Shown in pieces: positions 12,901 through 27,900 of a DNA stretch of 64,000 nt. Every line of letters starts with the position of its first letter. The stretch's first letter is position 1. The position numbers were made by a program, and so were the translations under genes. The DNA is from Notospermus geniculatus (lineage: Eukaryota > Nemertea > Pilidiophora > Heteronemertea > Lineidae): assembly GCA_002633025.1 (NCBI GenBank), contig NMRB01000024.1, positions 413,006 to 477,005 of the forward strand, in the 5' to 3' direction. The notes beneath the pieces were generated by a model. It was not told the origin of the DNA. It was given only the letters and a program-made list of their open reading frames with translations, and ran no database searches.

Positions 12901-15900
12901 ACTTTCGTTAATCCTTCGACCATCGCTATCATCATACCAGGTTTACAGTATGTCTGCCATCTTCTGCAAAGTCGATGATATCTCTTTGGATGTTGTTCTG
13001 TTATTAAATACACTATACGGGTTCCATTCTTCACTCAACCTGTCCTCTTAGCGTGTAAACATGATATTTCACGTTTAATTTTAATCCAAAGAACTCTGGC
13101 TGGCCTTGTTTCCTCCTACTGTTGGTTTGGCATAGTTAGTGTCAGTGCGTGCAGATGATACTTACCTTGAGGTTTTAGTTAGAGATCAAACTCAGGAACC
13201 AAGAGGAGGTTTCTTCCTGCACTTTGCATACTATGGGTCATTGTGTTGGACAGTTTTTCAGACAAAGCTGATTGTGTACAGGGTTTCCGCCAGGATTGTC
13301 AAGGAGGGGGGGAGAAAAAAAAAATTCAAAAAAAAAAAATTTTTTTTCGAAAAAAAAATTTTTTTTCCAAAAATTTTTTTTGGGGGTTTTTTGGTTAAAA
13401 ATGGCCTCCAGAGTCATTTTTTACACTCCAAAATGCAAAATTAGTCTTCCTTCTGCATGAAAATTGCATTTGAAATGTGACAAATTAAAGAAAAACACTA
13501 CTGAAGTGAAAATAGTGATATTTGAAAAAGGTTAGTCTGCAAACTTGAGGGGGGGATATCCCCTCCTTGAAATTTTTGAGGAGGGGATTCATCCCCCCCA
13601 TCCCCCCCTCTGGCGGAAACACTGGTGTAGGTCAGTTTTTCAGACAAAGCTGATTTCATTTCAACATTTATTTTCTAGCTATTCCAACAGTGTTGTTCAT
13701 GCCCCTCTTTCCATTTTATTCATATAGATGGCAGCACTGTTCACTTCTTAATTTCCCCTCACTGAACCTCTATCTGTGATACACATGGTTTTAAATGATT
13801 ACATTTAATGTACCTGAGGTGATGTAATGAAGATATTGCCTCCTTGACTTGTGACCTTTGGTGTAGCTGGGAATCCCTTTATCATTTGACTCAATTCCTT
13901 CTGCCTTCTTAGTTTGAGTAGTACAGACATAAAAAACGTGAGGGTGAATTTGACTTCATAACACTTTATGCTAGTTTCAAATCATTGTGGTTATAGCCAC
14001 ACGTCTTGATTGATATATCATCCTACCCTTTGCTGAAAGGCACGATGCTTCAGTCACCAATGTCCAGGAATAGTACAACATCTTATCCTGAAAAGACGAG
14101 AGAAAAAACTTGAAAAATCTTAAAATCAGAACTAAGTTTGTTTACTTTCTCATCTGTTAATCGTAACATTCTTGTTTCCTTTTCTAGAAGTGCACGAGGT
14201 GGTTTTGAGCGAGGATTCCAGCAGGGTCACTTCGAACGTGGCCGAGGTGGGAATTTCCGTGGCGGCACTGGCCGGAATTTCCGTGGATGGGGGCGCGGCT
14301 CGTTCGCATACAGTGAAGGCAACTTCCCTGAAGAGGTGACCTCAGAGAGACGGAGAAGGTAAAATGGAGAAATTGGTTTCATTCTTTTCTGTACTTAACT
14401 GTTTCTGATAGGATTCACCTCATATGCTGCCAAATTCTGTTCTAAGTTGAGTCCACTTTTGTGTGTTCTCTTTGGAAAGAGCTCACAAAAACACTTTAAA
14501 TGCACAGTTAAGGGCTGTCAGAGTGGCGCAGTGGCAAGATCAGTGCCTGTCACCTCTGAGGTTCGGGGTTTGACACCCTGTAAATAATGATCTTGATCTA
14601 TTTTTACAGGGCGTTTGATGAGTACAGCCAGGCCAGTGGTACGTCATACATGAATGATGACTCGTATGAACAGGAACTTAGAGAGTATGGTTACAGTCAA
14701 CGTGAAAGACGAGAATTCGATAGTCCTAGCCCGACACGGGAACGACGCATGGATTCACGGGATTCGAGTCCGACATCGTTTACTGTGCGACGGTCGTCAT
14801 CAACACATGAAAGACAGTTTGACAGTTATGACGAAAGATACTCGGACCGTTATGCGACGCGGTATAAGGATACCGATAGCCAATCAGGTGATGTGGATAG
14901 TGTGCGCAGTGAAACGCGACAGTATCGTGATAGATACAATTATGACGAAAAATTCCAAAAAGGACTCAAGGATCGTAAGGCGAGTAAGGATACACGTAGT
15001 TACTCACCGGCGAGTAGTGATTATAGTCAGAGTGTCAGTTCACATGGTGGATATCACAGTCGGAGTGTGAGCCCGACGGAAAAACGTCAGCGGCGACGAC
15101 AACGGACGCCCGTTCCTAATTCTCCTGAGGATACTGGTGATTTTACGCAACCTTTTGGGAGTACTCGTGCGCGCAGTCCCACGGACGTGGAGGATTACAC
15201 AAAAATACGGGAAAAGAAGAAAAAATATGACATTGATAGTGACAAGGGAAAATACCTAGAAAGTGTACGAACAAAGTCAGCATCTTCGATAAAAACGCGT
15301 GATAGTTCTGGTGAATATGTGCGGAGTAAGAAAATGGCGTACGATTCTGATTCTTCAAATTCGGATTTATCGGATAGCGAGAAACGGATACGACGCGATT
15401 CAGATAAAGGTGCTGCCAAACGACTCAGGAATGACAGTGTTGATAGGGAGCGCTTATTAGAGGGTTTAGACTCGATAAAACGGGTACAGCTTCAACACTC
15501 AAATCGGAGCTTTCCAAGTTCCGTTTCACGGACAAAGTCTAAAGACAGTGATCTCATGGATTATGATATTTCAGACAAACATAAACCTCATTTCGACAAA
15601 CCTCTACTAAAACGAACTTCTAAGTTAGAGGAAACTCCCATGGAGGAGCGAGGCCGTCCCACACATGAACATAGTCCACAGTTTAGTCCCGATTCTGACG
15701 AAGACTCTTATGAACGTGAATCTATTCGCAGCCAGTCCAGTGTCGATCTCACAAAATTACAAAAGAAAAAATATAAATTAATGCTAATGTTGAAACAGTT
15801 GGACACTGATGGTGGTGCGAGTACTAGTGACAATGACTCCGGTGCTTTGGATGAAGAGCTCAGACGGGTGAAAAAGTGCAAACTGGAGGATATTGTGGAT

Positions 15901-18900
15901 TTAGACAGGGACCCGAGATTACAACGGTAGGTAGCATGATGTCTGTGTCACAGACTTACAGGTTTCTGCTGCCAGAATGGTGCAGTAGAATCATGTCTGC
16001 CTGTACTCACTGTGGCTGTGGGTTCGATTCCCATTTGAGTCATTCTTCATGGACAGATAGACCGACTCGTTTTCACAGCACAGGTTTCTTTGAAAGGCTT
16101 CAATTTCCTTCTGCATCAGATGGAACTACGTACTTTGCAATCTTGGCACTATATTTAAGTCCTGCCGAACAGTTTGTGGCGTTTGTTTCCATTCTTACAT
16201 TCTCGTGTCTCACTTGGCGCCACGGTGGTCTAGTGGCTTGGGTCTCTGGCTAGCAGTCATGATATCCCATGTTCAACCCACTGTCGGTGTGAGACTCTAT
16301 GTAGGTTTCTTTGCCAACCTTCCCTCAGGCCATCCTGTGTGTAAATGGGTACCGGTCAGAATGATCAGGCATGTCAGGGTTGGGTGCGGAATGAGCGGCT
16401 CCTCTGAGTTCTATTGAAAGGTTTCAGGATTTAAGTCCAAAGTTGGATGACAGATTGACATCCACCGTTGTTTATATCAGACTATGAACCCAAACTTTAT
16501 CTTTCTCACTTCAGGTACGATTCCAACCAGAGTTACCGCAAACAGCTGGAGACGCGACGCCAGATGGAGGCAGAAGTCAGACTCCTGAAGCAGCGTGCTG
16601 GTCGACTGGACAAGACTGGTGCACTCGAAGAGATTTTAGACGATATCTGTGATTCGGGGTCTGACGGATCCCCCTCGGAATTCCTCAGTAAAAAACGGCT
16701 GAAGCTGGATGATCGTCGTTCGAACCGCATGAAAGAGGACAATGTGGTATTCAGTAGTGATGAGGAGGGGAGAAAGTCGGACAGGAAGCTGTTCAAATCT
16801 CCGCGTGCGGAGAATAGTATGGACGTTGACGACGAGCGCCATGTTTTGGATACAAAAGGTGATAAGTCATGGCGGAGGGATGGAAAACGAGAGTGTATGT
16901 CGTTACCATTGCCGAAATTTGCGTTGCAAGGCCATCCTGTTCAGTCGCCGAAGGTTTCTCCCAAACCTCCAGCATCACCACGGATATCGTCTCCTCAGAT
17001 CTCACCCGTAGTAAAATTATCATCTCCGCCATTCAGTCCCTCTGGCGGAACGAAACTCCAGTCACCTCAGATTTCACCAGCACTGCCAAAAATCGAACGG
17101 ACAGCTGAACCGGAGCCAGTTCATCCGAAGAAACCAAAGTCCGAACCGGTTACTCTTGATAAAATCATTGGAAGTCCCTTGACGGATGACAGCATGTCAC
17201 CAAAGTCTCCCCTGTCGCCATCACAGATGACACTTGAGGATCGGATACGAGCTTTGGATGAGAAGATCAGTAAAGCCGAGTCTGTTCGCACCCCTACGTC
17301 TTCCAATGTTGTCGAGAACACAACTCCCCTGCCTGTAAGCGCACCGGCACCCATCGTACAGCCAACAACCCCTGTCATAGACTATACTAAGAAAAAATAT
17401 AAAATCAAGAAGCGTCAGGACTCCACTTCATCACTGCCAGCAGCGCCCCCTAAACCCAAAGATGACAAAAATGAGCCGTCGGACATTGTGAAATCATTAT
17501 TATCACGCACGAGTATATTTGACCAAGACACGCGTCGGTTACAAAGTATCCATGAAAAATATGAACCAAAGGATCCTGATACGATGGATGGATCTGAGGA
17601 AGGGGTGGCCGGCGATCAGGCGCCAGGTGGTGCGGAGCAAGGGGGAGTAGTATCGGGAGATAAGGAAGAAAAAATGGACACCAGTGAAAGTGAACAGAGC
17701 TCGTCTTCAGCCATTCCAGAGAATTTACCAAATCAAACTGTTTCATCAACATTTTCACAATCGCTTCAGTCATCCAATCCTCCATCGACAGCAGAACCTC
17801 TGGCCATACCACCCGACCCGGCGGAAATCCTGCGGTCGTTGTCGCAGGAAGATGATATCACTCCATCTCTCATGGCCCTACCATCAGTAACTGCGCCAGC
17901 GCCACCTGTATCCAAAGAACAAATCGCTCCCAGTGAACCGGCAACACCAGTAACCCAGTCACCTCCAGTACAAGTGAGCAAAACTCCCTCACCGATCCTC
18001 AGTGTCGCGGAGTCAAAGCCACCAGAGGTCACCAGCCCACTGCCAGCACTACAGCGGTCGTTAAGTGGCGGGGATGTTGGCCGAATAGGCAACACTGATC
18101 CGAGGTTGAATGCGGACCCGAGATTGAGTGTTGATCCTCGCATAAATGCGGACCCGAGACTCAATGCGGACCCTCGGTTGAACACTGATCCTCGGCTCGA
18201 CAAGCAGGCAACCTTGAAGAGGGATGTACCGCTTTTTCAGACACCAGCTCTTCCTAAAAAGGCTGAGGTGACCACGCCACCGATTGCAACGTCACCGCTT
18301 TTGTCATCGCCGAAAGTGACACCACCAAAATTGCCATCACCGATATTGACATCACCGAAGATGATGTCACCGCTTCAAAAGATCCCTTCACCTATGATGA
18401 CGTCACCAATGGTGACATCACCAGTGCTGACATCACCAGTGCTGACATCACCGGGTGCAACGTCACCAGGGATTGTTCCACCTCTACGGAAGGAACCGTT
18501 TCAACCAGTGTCCATACTCAAAAAAGATACCTCCAGAGAAACAGATAAAAACACCTCGCCAAAAAACGAGTCAAAAATTGCAACTTCTGGTGATCTGCGC
18601 CTGACACCACCTGTCACGCCACCTGTAGGAATATTGGTGAACAATAACAAGAATGATAAATGTCATGGTAACATGCCGGATTTGAAGAATTGCAAACCGG
18701 ACCCGAGAACAGATGTCGTGAAGGAACTGAAACCGATCTTGAAGGATGCAAAGTCTGACGTGAAGGAACATAAAACGGAGGTGAAATCGGAGAATAAGAA
18801 CACTCCGGCTCACGGTACTCCGTCACTTCTTGGGAAGCGGAAGAGTGAGGATGCTTTGAAAGAAAGTCCAAAACCAAAGTCACAGAAAACAGACCAGAAG

Positions 18901-21900
18901 TCTCAAGCTTCTTCAACAAAATCGGACACGAAACAAGATTCAACGAAGTCGGAATCGGATGTGAAAAAGAAGACGGACAAACCGAATGATAAGAAGGAAC
19001 GTGGAATGTCTGTTTCATCATCAAAGGTGTCAAATAATAAGGATTCGCACAAGTCAGTCAAGCCAACAAAGTCGCCAGAGAAGAAAACAAAGACTTCTTC
19101 AAGTTCCTCGTCCTCGTCCGTGTCATCATCGGTGTCAAAAAAGGACGAAAAGAAAGCGGAGGGGAAAACTCATGAGAAGCCATCGAAATCGGACTCGAAA
19201 CACGACGTACATAAATCTGATCAAAAGGAGAATAAAAACCACGAAAAGAGTTCAGCGGAGAAAGATGCAAAGTTGGAGAAAGAACGGAATAAAAGTGATT
19301 CTAGCGAGAAGGATGTGAAGCATGTGAAATCTGAGAAACACTCCAATGGTGAAAAGGATAAAGAGTCCAAGACGTCAAGTCAGAATAGTTCTGAGAAAAT
19401 GAAAAGTCATAGTTCCAAATCTGACGAGTCTGACAAGAAGTTGAAGGTTAAAAGTTCGAGTTCAAGTAAGATTAAGACTGAGCGGAGTGAAAGTCGCGAA
19501 CGAACGGATGGCAAGGATGTGAAGAAAGAGGTGAAGACGAAGGATGGTAAGACAGAGAAACGTCCTGATGTGAAACATCATAGTGTCAAGGTCAAAGAAG
19601 AAAAGAGAGAGGAAGTGAAGGTCAAAGAGGAGGTGAAGGTCAAGGAGGAAAAGGAGGTCAAGGTCAAGGAAGAGAAGGTCAAGGAGAGAGAAGGATCGAA
19701 GGAGAGACATGATGTAAACTCTAAGGAAAAGAAAGTTAACAAGGACCAAAAACAGAAACATGTGGAAAAGTCAAAACCTGCAAAAGTTAAGGAAGAAGAA
19801 AAGAAAGATTCGAAGAATAAGAAAGATAAGCATGATAAGAATGAAGAGAAGTCCAAGAATAATAAAGATAAGGATAAGGATAAGGATGATAAGGGTAAAG
19901 ATAAAGATAAGAATGGGGATAAAGGATCGAAGGATAAGGACGATAAGAAGGATAAAGGTGATCGAAATGATGGAGCTGGACGGAAGAAAGATGATCGCGG
20001 GAAAGATCAGGATGATCGTGGAGGGAAAGATCATGATGATTCCTCAAAGTCAAAGGATCAGTCGAACAATGGCGGCTCAAAGACGCAGAATAAAAAGAAG
20101 GGGAAAGATGCCAAGGATTCTGGGTGTAAAGACCAGGAGCAGAGTCAGAAAGAGAAACGTCGAGAGAGGATGATGAATGCAGAACTGAGAAGTTTGGGTG
20201 TCGAAGGTCCGTCTGTCTTCACGTCGATGTATGATAATATCAAGCGTCGTTCGTGTACGATGCCAAAGGATCAGAAAGAAAAGGAGATTGAGGACATGAA
20301 GAAGAAGTTGGATCAAATTAAGAAGAAGAGGATCAAGAAAAGTAGCAGTCATTTTAACAGCGACAGCAGCGCTGCTACTTCCGATGATGATGATTGGCTG
20401 GACGATTCTGACATCGAGAATCGAAATAAACGCAAGATGTCACAGACCAAATCGGTGAAGAAGAATTCACGGCGTGCGTTGATTACGTCTTCGTCAGACG
20501 ATGATGATTACTTCGTGAAGAAGGAGAGTAAACAAGTGAAGAAGAAGAAAAGTCAGAGTCGGTTTGAGATCTACTCGTCATCGGAGTCAGAATCGGAGGT
20601 CGACAAGGTCCAGCCTGTGTTAGAAAGACCAAAAGTTGTTCACAATGAGAAGCCCAAAGTTCACCATGATAAACCGAAGACAAAGTTACCAGAAAAACCA
20701 AAGAAAACTGAGGAGAAGAAAGTACCAGCAAAGAAAATGACGTTAGATTTTCTGTCGACATCTGAATCTGAGGTGGAGAAGCGGAAACCTAATTCTGAGA
20801 AGAAAAATGAAATTAAGAACAAGAAAATCGTCAAGAAGCCATCGAAACTTGACATCTATACGAGCTCTGATTCTGAGGATGAAAAGATTACAAACAAATT
20901 TAAACCCAAGGCCACGCCGAAGAAAACTGTGCCAAAGAAACCTCTTGGAAAATTGGAAGAACTTTGGCGGGGACTGTCGAGTTCGGACTCAGATATTGAC
21001 ATACCTCATCTGAATCCAGAGAAGCCGAAGAGTGTCAACAGTGTAAAGATGAATTCTGAGTTACACGTTGAAAGTTCAGAAGAAAATATGAAGAAGAAAA
21101 TGAAGAAGAAGCCGAAGAAAGATTTGATCGAAGAAACGCTAGCTCATATCGAGAACCAGAAAAAGAGCAAGGAGGTTCATGAGAATAGCAAGAATAGTTC
21201 AAAAATGAAAGACAAGCATGAGATAAAGAAGGAGAGTGAGGTGAAGAGAGAGAGGTCGGACCATTCTGCGATGACGGAGTCGGATTTATTGAAGAAGAAG
21301 AAGGCAAAGGAATTGAGTAAAAGGGAACATCTGGATTCACTGAACAAGGACCAGGAATCATCTGAGGTCAAAGTTAATCACAAAGAAAAGTTGTCGCCAA
21401 AGGAGACTGGAGTTGAGAAGACGACGTCTGAATTTGTGAAAACTTCCAAACCTGCTCCAGAGCCGATCAAATACGAGTCGAAAGTGTTTTCTGATAATTT
21501 CAGAGTTGATGACAGGTATCGCGACCGTAAGATTCATCATGACTCGCACATCAAGAATGAGATACTGATATCGCCCAAAGATTACAAGAGCCTCAAAGCT
21601 GATATTGATAGCGTCATCAAGGACAAACATCTGGGGAAGAATAAATTTGAAGAACTTTTTGAAAGCCATGAAAAGAAATCGAAAAAGCATAAAAAGAAGG
21701 GTAAAGTGCGATCCGAAAGCTGGGAACGGAACGACAGCAAGTCAAAGCTTGTTAATTTCAACAAGTCGCCCCTGGATGTGCTGGCTAATGTTGAGAAATC
21801 GATCAAGGCGGAGAAGTTGATGACGGTCGATCGTGCTGAAGCGAAGGATCTTGGTCCACTGCATATTGAAATCCCCACCCACGATCTGTCTTTTTTATCG

Positions 21901-24900
21901 GAAAAGCCCGTGCTTCCTGACAAGCATAAGAAGCATGGGAGAAGTCGCTCACAAAGTGGAGATCGTCAGAAGTTGCTTTCGCCGAAAGTGGATGATATCA
22001 AGCGGGAGGATGTAGTCTCGAGCATTGAGGAGGAGTTACCTGTGACTGAAGTGATCGAGACTACGGTTGTCACATCGGAGTTTGATGATATCAGCATTTC
22101 GAGTGATAACTTACAAAAAGATTTCAACGCTACAGAAAAGGACTACTCTCACGGGATCATACTTGACAATTCGCTTGAGAAAATGGACCTGAACGAGAAA
22201 TATCGGAAACACAAAAAGAAGAAACATGGAAAGAAGTCGAAGCATGACAAAGAGAACAAGCGTGATATCGAAAATATCTTTGAACGGGAATCGTTTGTTT
22301 CTGATGAGAACATGTTGCATGGGATTGAAGCAAGGCAGGAGACCGTAGTGGAAGAACGTGCCGAAGATAGCCTTATCCCCTGCATTGAGGATACGGAGGA
22401 GAGTCTGCCTGATTTGGTCATAGAGGAGGAGATTACAGCTGAGGAAACAAAAATTATCCAGCCGGATGAGATAGTGATCTCGACCGAGAACGAACTGAAG
22501 CAACATTTGGTGGAAACGAAGGATTCAGAGTTGCGGACGATTGACCAGATGAAAAATATTGGGGTTGAGGAGACAGAGGAGGCGGCGAAAACGCTGGAAG
22601 AATTGTTCGTGAAGAAGGAGGATGATGAGATACAGATTCAGATTGATACGCTGAATGAGCCTGATGGGACCAGCGCAGAAAAAGAGGTTATCTTGGTGGA
22701 AGAGGGCAAGGACATGGCTCTCGAGAGGAACACAGCGTTGGAAGAGGAACTACAGGCCGCAATAGCTTCCTTGGATCAGGAGTACATCGGTGAGCCAGTT
22801 GCGCAGATCGAGGTTTCCATATTTGATCGTCCAGTGGAGTTGGCCCCAACGGAACAGTATCAGGCGAAAGTAGAACCTGTGACAATGGACGTCAAGAAGG
22901 ACGTAGTGCTAGAAGTCAAGGAGTCACCACAGTCGGTCATCCAGTCACCTATCAAGCCTCAGCCGGTCATGGAATCACCTGAGAAACTACGGCTGGCCGT
23001 CCAAAGCCCTGAAAAGATGCACACGGTTATTGAATCCCCTGAGAAAGATGTCATGAAGAAAGACGAGGTTAGCCCAGAAAGTGAGAAGCAGGCTGCTGTA
23101 GCGAGTATCACGACGCACGTGGAACACGATACTGGTGATGAACACGAACTTGTGATGCATATCGATACGGAGAGCGGGACTCCAAAGCGAGGGCGGAAGA
23201 AGGCCAAGGGAGGAAAGAGAGGGAGGCGGGACTCAAACAGACGAAGCATCAGCAAAGATGAGGCTGGTCTGGAAATGCCAGATGTTAGTGAAGTCCTGGG
23301 TGAGCCCCTGCCTCCTGCAGCAGACACCTCTTGTCCAGTTACGGAACCTGTCCAACCGCCGAAACACGAAGAATTGCCAGAAGATATCGAATCCAAGCCA
23401 CCGATTATTGCGCCAGTGGAACCAGAGGTTGAAACAAACAACACGGGTGCACCGCCCAACTTGGAAGAGGAGCTAGTTGACCAAGTTGAGCCGACTCCAG
23501 TGCATACCCCTGGGTTGCACTCACTGCCTGCAGTGGCTCCACAGCCTGAAAAACGGGAAACAAGGCGACGTGGTAAACGGGGCCGGTCGGGTAGNGTTGT
23601 GAAGTTGGAGAAGTTGCAGATTGTCGAAGAGAAGTTGAGGAAAGATGAAACGAACAAGTTAGTGAAGGACGAAACAGCGAAAACGAATGTGGAGGAGGAA
23701 CGTGATGCTGGACCAATCTCTGATCTCGTGATTGAGACGGAAGAGAAGGAAAAACATACCATTGAGGAGACTGAAAAGGCCAAGAACGAAGTCAGCGTGG
23801 CTGCGGAGGTTGAGCCGCCTGTCGAGAAGAAGGAACAGTTACTTGTGCCACCGTTGGTGCTGCAGTTACCGCCTGGTACTGGTGAAAAGTCACGGAAGAA
23901 TCGTGGAAGACGGAAAAAACATGATCACTCCCATTCCCATGAATCGCGCAAGTCTCGTGACGAAGACCATGTTGATTTGTACGAGTTCCGAGACGAGGGT
24001 GAGAACGACACGAATCAGTTGCAAGCAGAGCTTCTCGCGATGGCTGCACGTGCTGCTTCGGAGGCAGAAGAGGAGGTGAAACCGGATGGCTCCCTTCCTG
24101 TTGTTATTTCTGCAAAGTTAGAAGACAAACCTGAAGGCATTCCCATCCTGAAGGTCAAACTCCCCGTTGAGGACAAGAAATCCAGAGAGAAGGCTCATGA
24201 GAAGGCTGAACCCAGGGTGGAGGTGCTTCCTCCTGCTGCGTCCAAGTCCTCGCCACGAGAGAACAAAGACGATGACGATGATAGTCTCTCGCAGACAATC
24301 CGAGAAACTCTTGCTCAACCGGACTCAGAGCTTTTCGATTCCGACGACGAAGATGATCTTGAGAAACAAGCCAAGGAGGAACTGATGGCCATGGAGTTGG
24401 AGGAATGTGGCTCGCTACCTCTTGATAGGAAAACTGACGAACGGAAACGTACGAGTAGCGAGAGTTCAATGTCATTCGATTTCTTGAGTAATATTGATAA
24501 GATTATCAACGAGGTAGCCAAGGGGAACTTCGACGAGAAGTCGATAGAGGATGACCCGTCCGCGCCACCCAGGAGACGAGGTTCTCGTTCAGGAAGCAAG
24601 ACTCAGGAGTCGCCGAGTCATTCGATGGCCAGTATGATGCCAGAGAGATCGCCCACGATTACGAGTGCTCCGTCGTCAGCTCTGTCGATGGGTAAGTCTG
24701 TGGAAACTTCTATGAACTGTTGTAGATGTACATCTTATAACAGTTGTCTTGTGTGTCCAAACAAGTTGCGTACCATGAATATTTATTCAAAAAATTGGTG
24801 ATGAGTTCATAAAATCCTTTGTTTTACTTTCATTTTCATGAACAGAAGATTAATTGAATGTGCTAGCTGTTATCTCCTGATGCAACTCTATCTTATCTTA

Positions 24901-27900
24901 TTGCAGGTGGTATCCCTCCCCAGAATCCCTTGATGGCTATGCAGCAGCAAGTGAACTACCCCGGTATGGACAGCGAGCGGCAACCACGGCGCGCATCCCA
25001 TAGCGAGGGATCTAGCAAACCGGACAATGTACCACACACAATGGGTCCACCGCCTTATCCACCTAACCAGTATCACCCAGATGGCCGACCACATTACCAG
25101 GGACCATACGCTGGACCACCCATGTCAAGTGCTGCAGCGCCGGTTTCGGAAAAGAGCATTGTGTCTCCTATCACTCCGTCGACGCCCACGTCAGGTGGAC
25201 ATTTCAATGCACAAATGCCGTATCAAGAGGCTGCGAAGTCCCATGCACCAGGTCAGCCAGCTGCCATGAGGTCACCGATTGAAGGTTCTGGTCAACATCC
25301 ACCTGTGGCGCAGCCATTTCCACGCCCAGATGAAATCTCCAAGTTACAAGGTTACGCTCACCAAGTCTTGCAAGACCAGCGGAGTAAATCTCCACCTGGA
25401 AATCGAAATCCGTATCTTGTCCCTGGTCACGAGAGGGGGATGCCGGGGATGCATGAACGTCATCAAAATGATCAGGAACGTGGGGACCACCCACCAGTTG
25501 ATCGACGCACTCCTCAGGGACAGACCATGCAACCACTGATGCATCGACTACCAACCTCACAAGGATACCCTCACCCCCAGGAGCGTGTGTTCCAGTTTTC
25601 ACAAGATCGGATGCCAATGCAGCCAGGTCACATGGAAAAACACTCGATGTCGTCCAAGTCTCCCACCGGCCATCCTTCTGACCGCATGATGCAGTCACAC
25701 ACATCGGGCAAGCACTTACCAGAACGACAGACAAAGTCTCCATCTGGAAAGATGTCGCCGCGGTCTACCAGCGTTCACATGGGTGTTGTTTCTGGCCAGC
25801 CATACACCATCGCCCAGCGGGAAGCTCTGCAAGCAGGCCAGGTGAGATCTCCCATTCCTACAAAGGTAATATTTAGTGGCTCTAGTTTATGGTTTGATTT
25901 GTTCAAAGTAATAAACAATGGGAGGCCTTTTCGTGTAAAATATGATTCACCCCGACTTCAACATGGGCAAAGTGCCAAGCTTGGAAATGTGGACAAGTCA
26001 GTGGTAAATAATCCATGTCACAGTTACATAATAATGTTAGGGTAACTTGGTTTCCTTTCCATGAGCCTACAGCAGGCTGGTATAAATAAAAGGTAGCAAA
26101 TGCTTTTCTTCAAGTTTCGCGGCATTTACATTGGGCACTGCTGTGCAAATCTTAAGTAAAAGCATTTGCTAACTTTATGAATACCAGCAATTGAGTAGAG
26201 AGCTGGGCCCGTATTCATAAAACCTTGCTAGCTTAGTTGGTTGCTAGTTGTGTACATTGGCCTGTACAACTTAGGCACTTTAGCAGGCAACTAAGCCAAG
26301 CTAGGTTTTATGAATATGAGCCCTGAATGCCAAATCTGGCATTATTAGCTCGACAGTGGTTGAATTAATGTACATTTATAGCAGGAGTGAACCAGGGAAA
26401 AACTGATTTCAAGGCGAGTTGCCCTCACATGAAGGGATCTGGCAGTCGGGACCTCGGATGTACAATGTAATATCGCAGATGCTTCATTGCAATTCTTGTT
26501 AAGTAATGAAGATATTCGGTTGTGTTTTGCAGGTGATTGAACGAGTGCCTAATCCCAACATGGCTGGTGAGATGGATCGCGACCCGAGCAAAATGCAAAG
26601 TCCGAAAGGTCACCTTCAGGTGATCACGAATGATCCTGGTAAGTCAAGGCGTGAATGAACCTGTTAACACTTTGACCGCCAAAAACCGTAATTTCCGTCT
26701 TTTGGTGTTTTGTGCATAGTACTGTAGATGGCAGCACCATGAACAACTGTAGAAAATTTAATGAGGATTGCTCAACACCTCATGGAAAAGCTCTACATTC
26801 GCCTAATAATTTTTATTAGCCACTCTTTCTGACCTTTCCTTTGCTCTGCCCCATTACCATTGAATGACAGGTATAAATGACAATGCCTTGAGGTTTATGG
26901 TCTAGAGGAACGAGCTACTATTATGCAATAAGATTTAGAAGAATTATCCTTTGTGCACACAGAATTGCATAGTTGGGGCATTATGCTTGGTTGGGATTTG
27001 AGCCAAAAGAAAAGCTGAAGTTTGACTCTTCTCAATGCTTCAAGCATAGAGAAAATACTTTATTGAAAGTCTGACTGAAGTTCGACCCCAGCAGACGGCC
27101 CTTGATCTGGTCTTGCATACATACTAAAAGCTGGAGAATTAACCCTTGCAGTTCTGAAAATTCCCACAGCATCTGTGTGCGCAATAAAAGCTGTTATGTA
27201 TCAAAACAAAATAGCAATCCGTATGTGTAGGCAGGACAACCTTTTCCAGAAAACATTTTTTTTTCTATTTGGAACCTCTGGGCGAGGCCTGTTTATTTCT
27301 CTTCTTTGTACCATTTGTTTCAGTACCCTCTTGGGGTGTACATCAGTCGGATACTTAGATTACATACAGTATACATAGCACAAGTTGTGATCAGTTTGTT
27401 TATTTTGACGTTGCCAGAAAACATACCATTGACCTCACTTAATACAAATCATCACCTGTCCTGTTATGACGAGTGTTATTCCATTCTACACCAGGGTGTT
27501 TATCCAATCAGAACATGTGTTCACCGAACAGTGATCACGCCCCACATCCGGTCTTGTTTCTTATATAATATACATGTAATATAATAACGTCCCTGTTGGT
27601 GCCTTTTCTTTGCCTGAGCGTCAACTGCGTTCTCAAATATGGTCGCACATCAGTCAGCCCCTTTGGTTGCCCGTCGAAATCTTCAGTCAGTCCCTTTTGT
27701 TGCCCGTCAAAATCTTCCTCGCCTGAAGATAAAACGGCCATGCTACTTCATTATAAAAGGTGAATTTGGCTCAAAATCGCCAAATTATTCTGGATCCTGC
27801 TCTCATTTGGTGTCTTTTCTCTCGCATTTCTTTTGGGTTGTGTGTTTCTTGCTTCGTTATTGAAAATTGTAAGTCTCCTTCAGATTTCGCTAAATCTCAG

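Larger units (their letters stand above)
10423..14187 (+). other. 3.8-kb SPEN intron rich in MITEs and simple repeats
   Basis: No coding exon is recognisable. Inverted-repeat elements lie at about 10797-10976 (arms GATTTCCACGACCGCGGATT and ATCTGCCGTAGTGGAAACGG), 11027-11205 (GGAAAACCCAGCGGATGTCG against CGACATCCGATGGGTTTTCC) and 11479-11610 (CAGTCCAGTACAAAA against TTTTGTACTGGACTG). There is a poly-G tract near 11435, a tandem repeat at 12058-12195 and a MITE at 13279-13624. Long reading frames on the minus strand near 10.7-11.1 kb arise from the inverted repeats. Confidence 0.7.
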
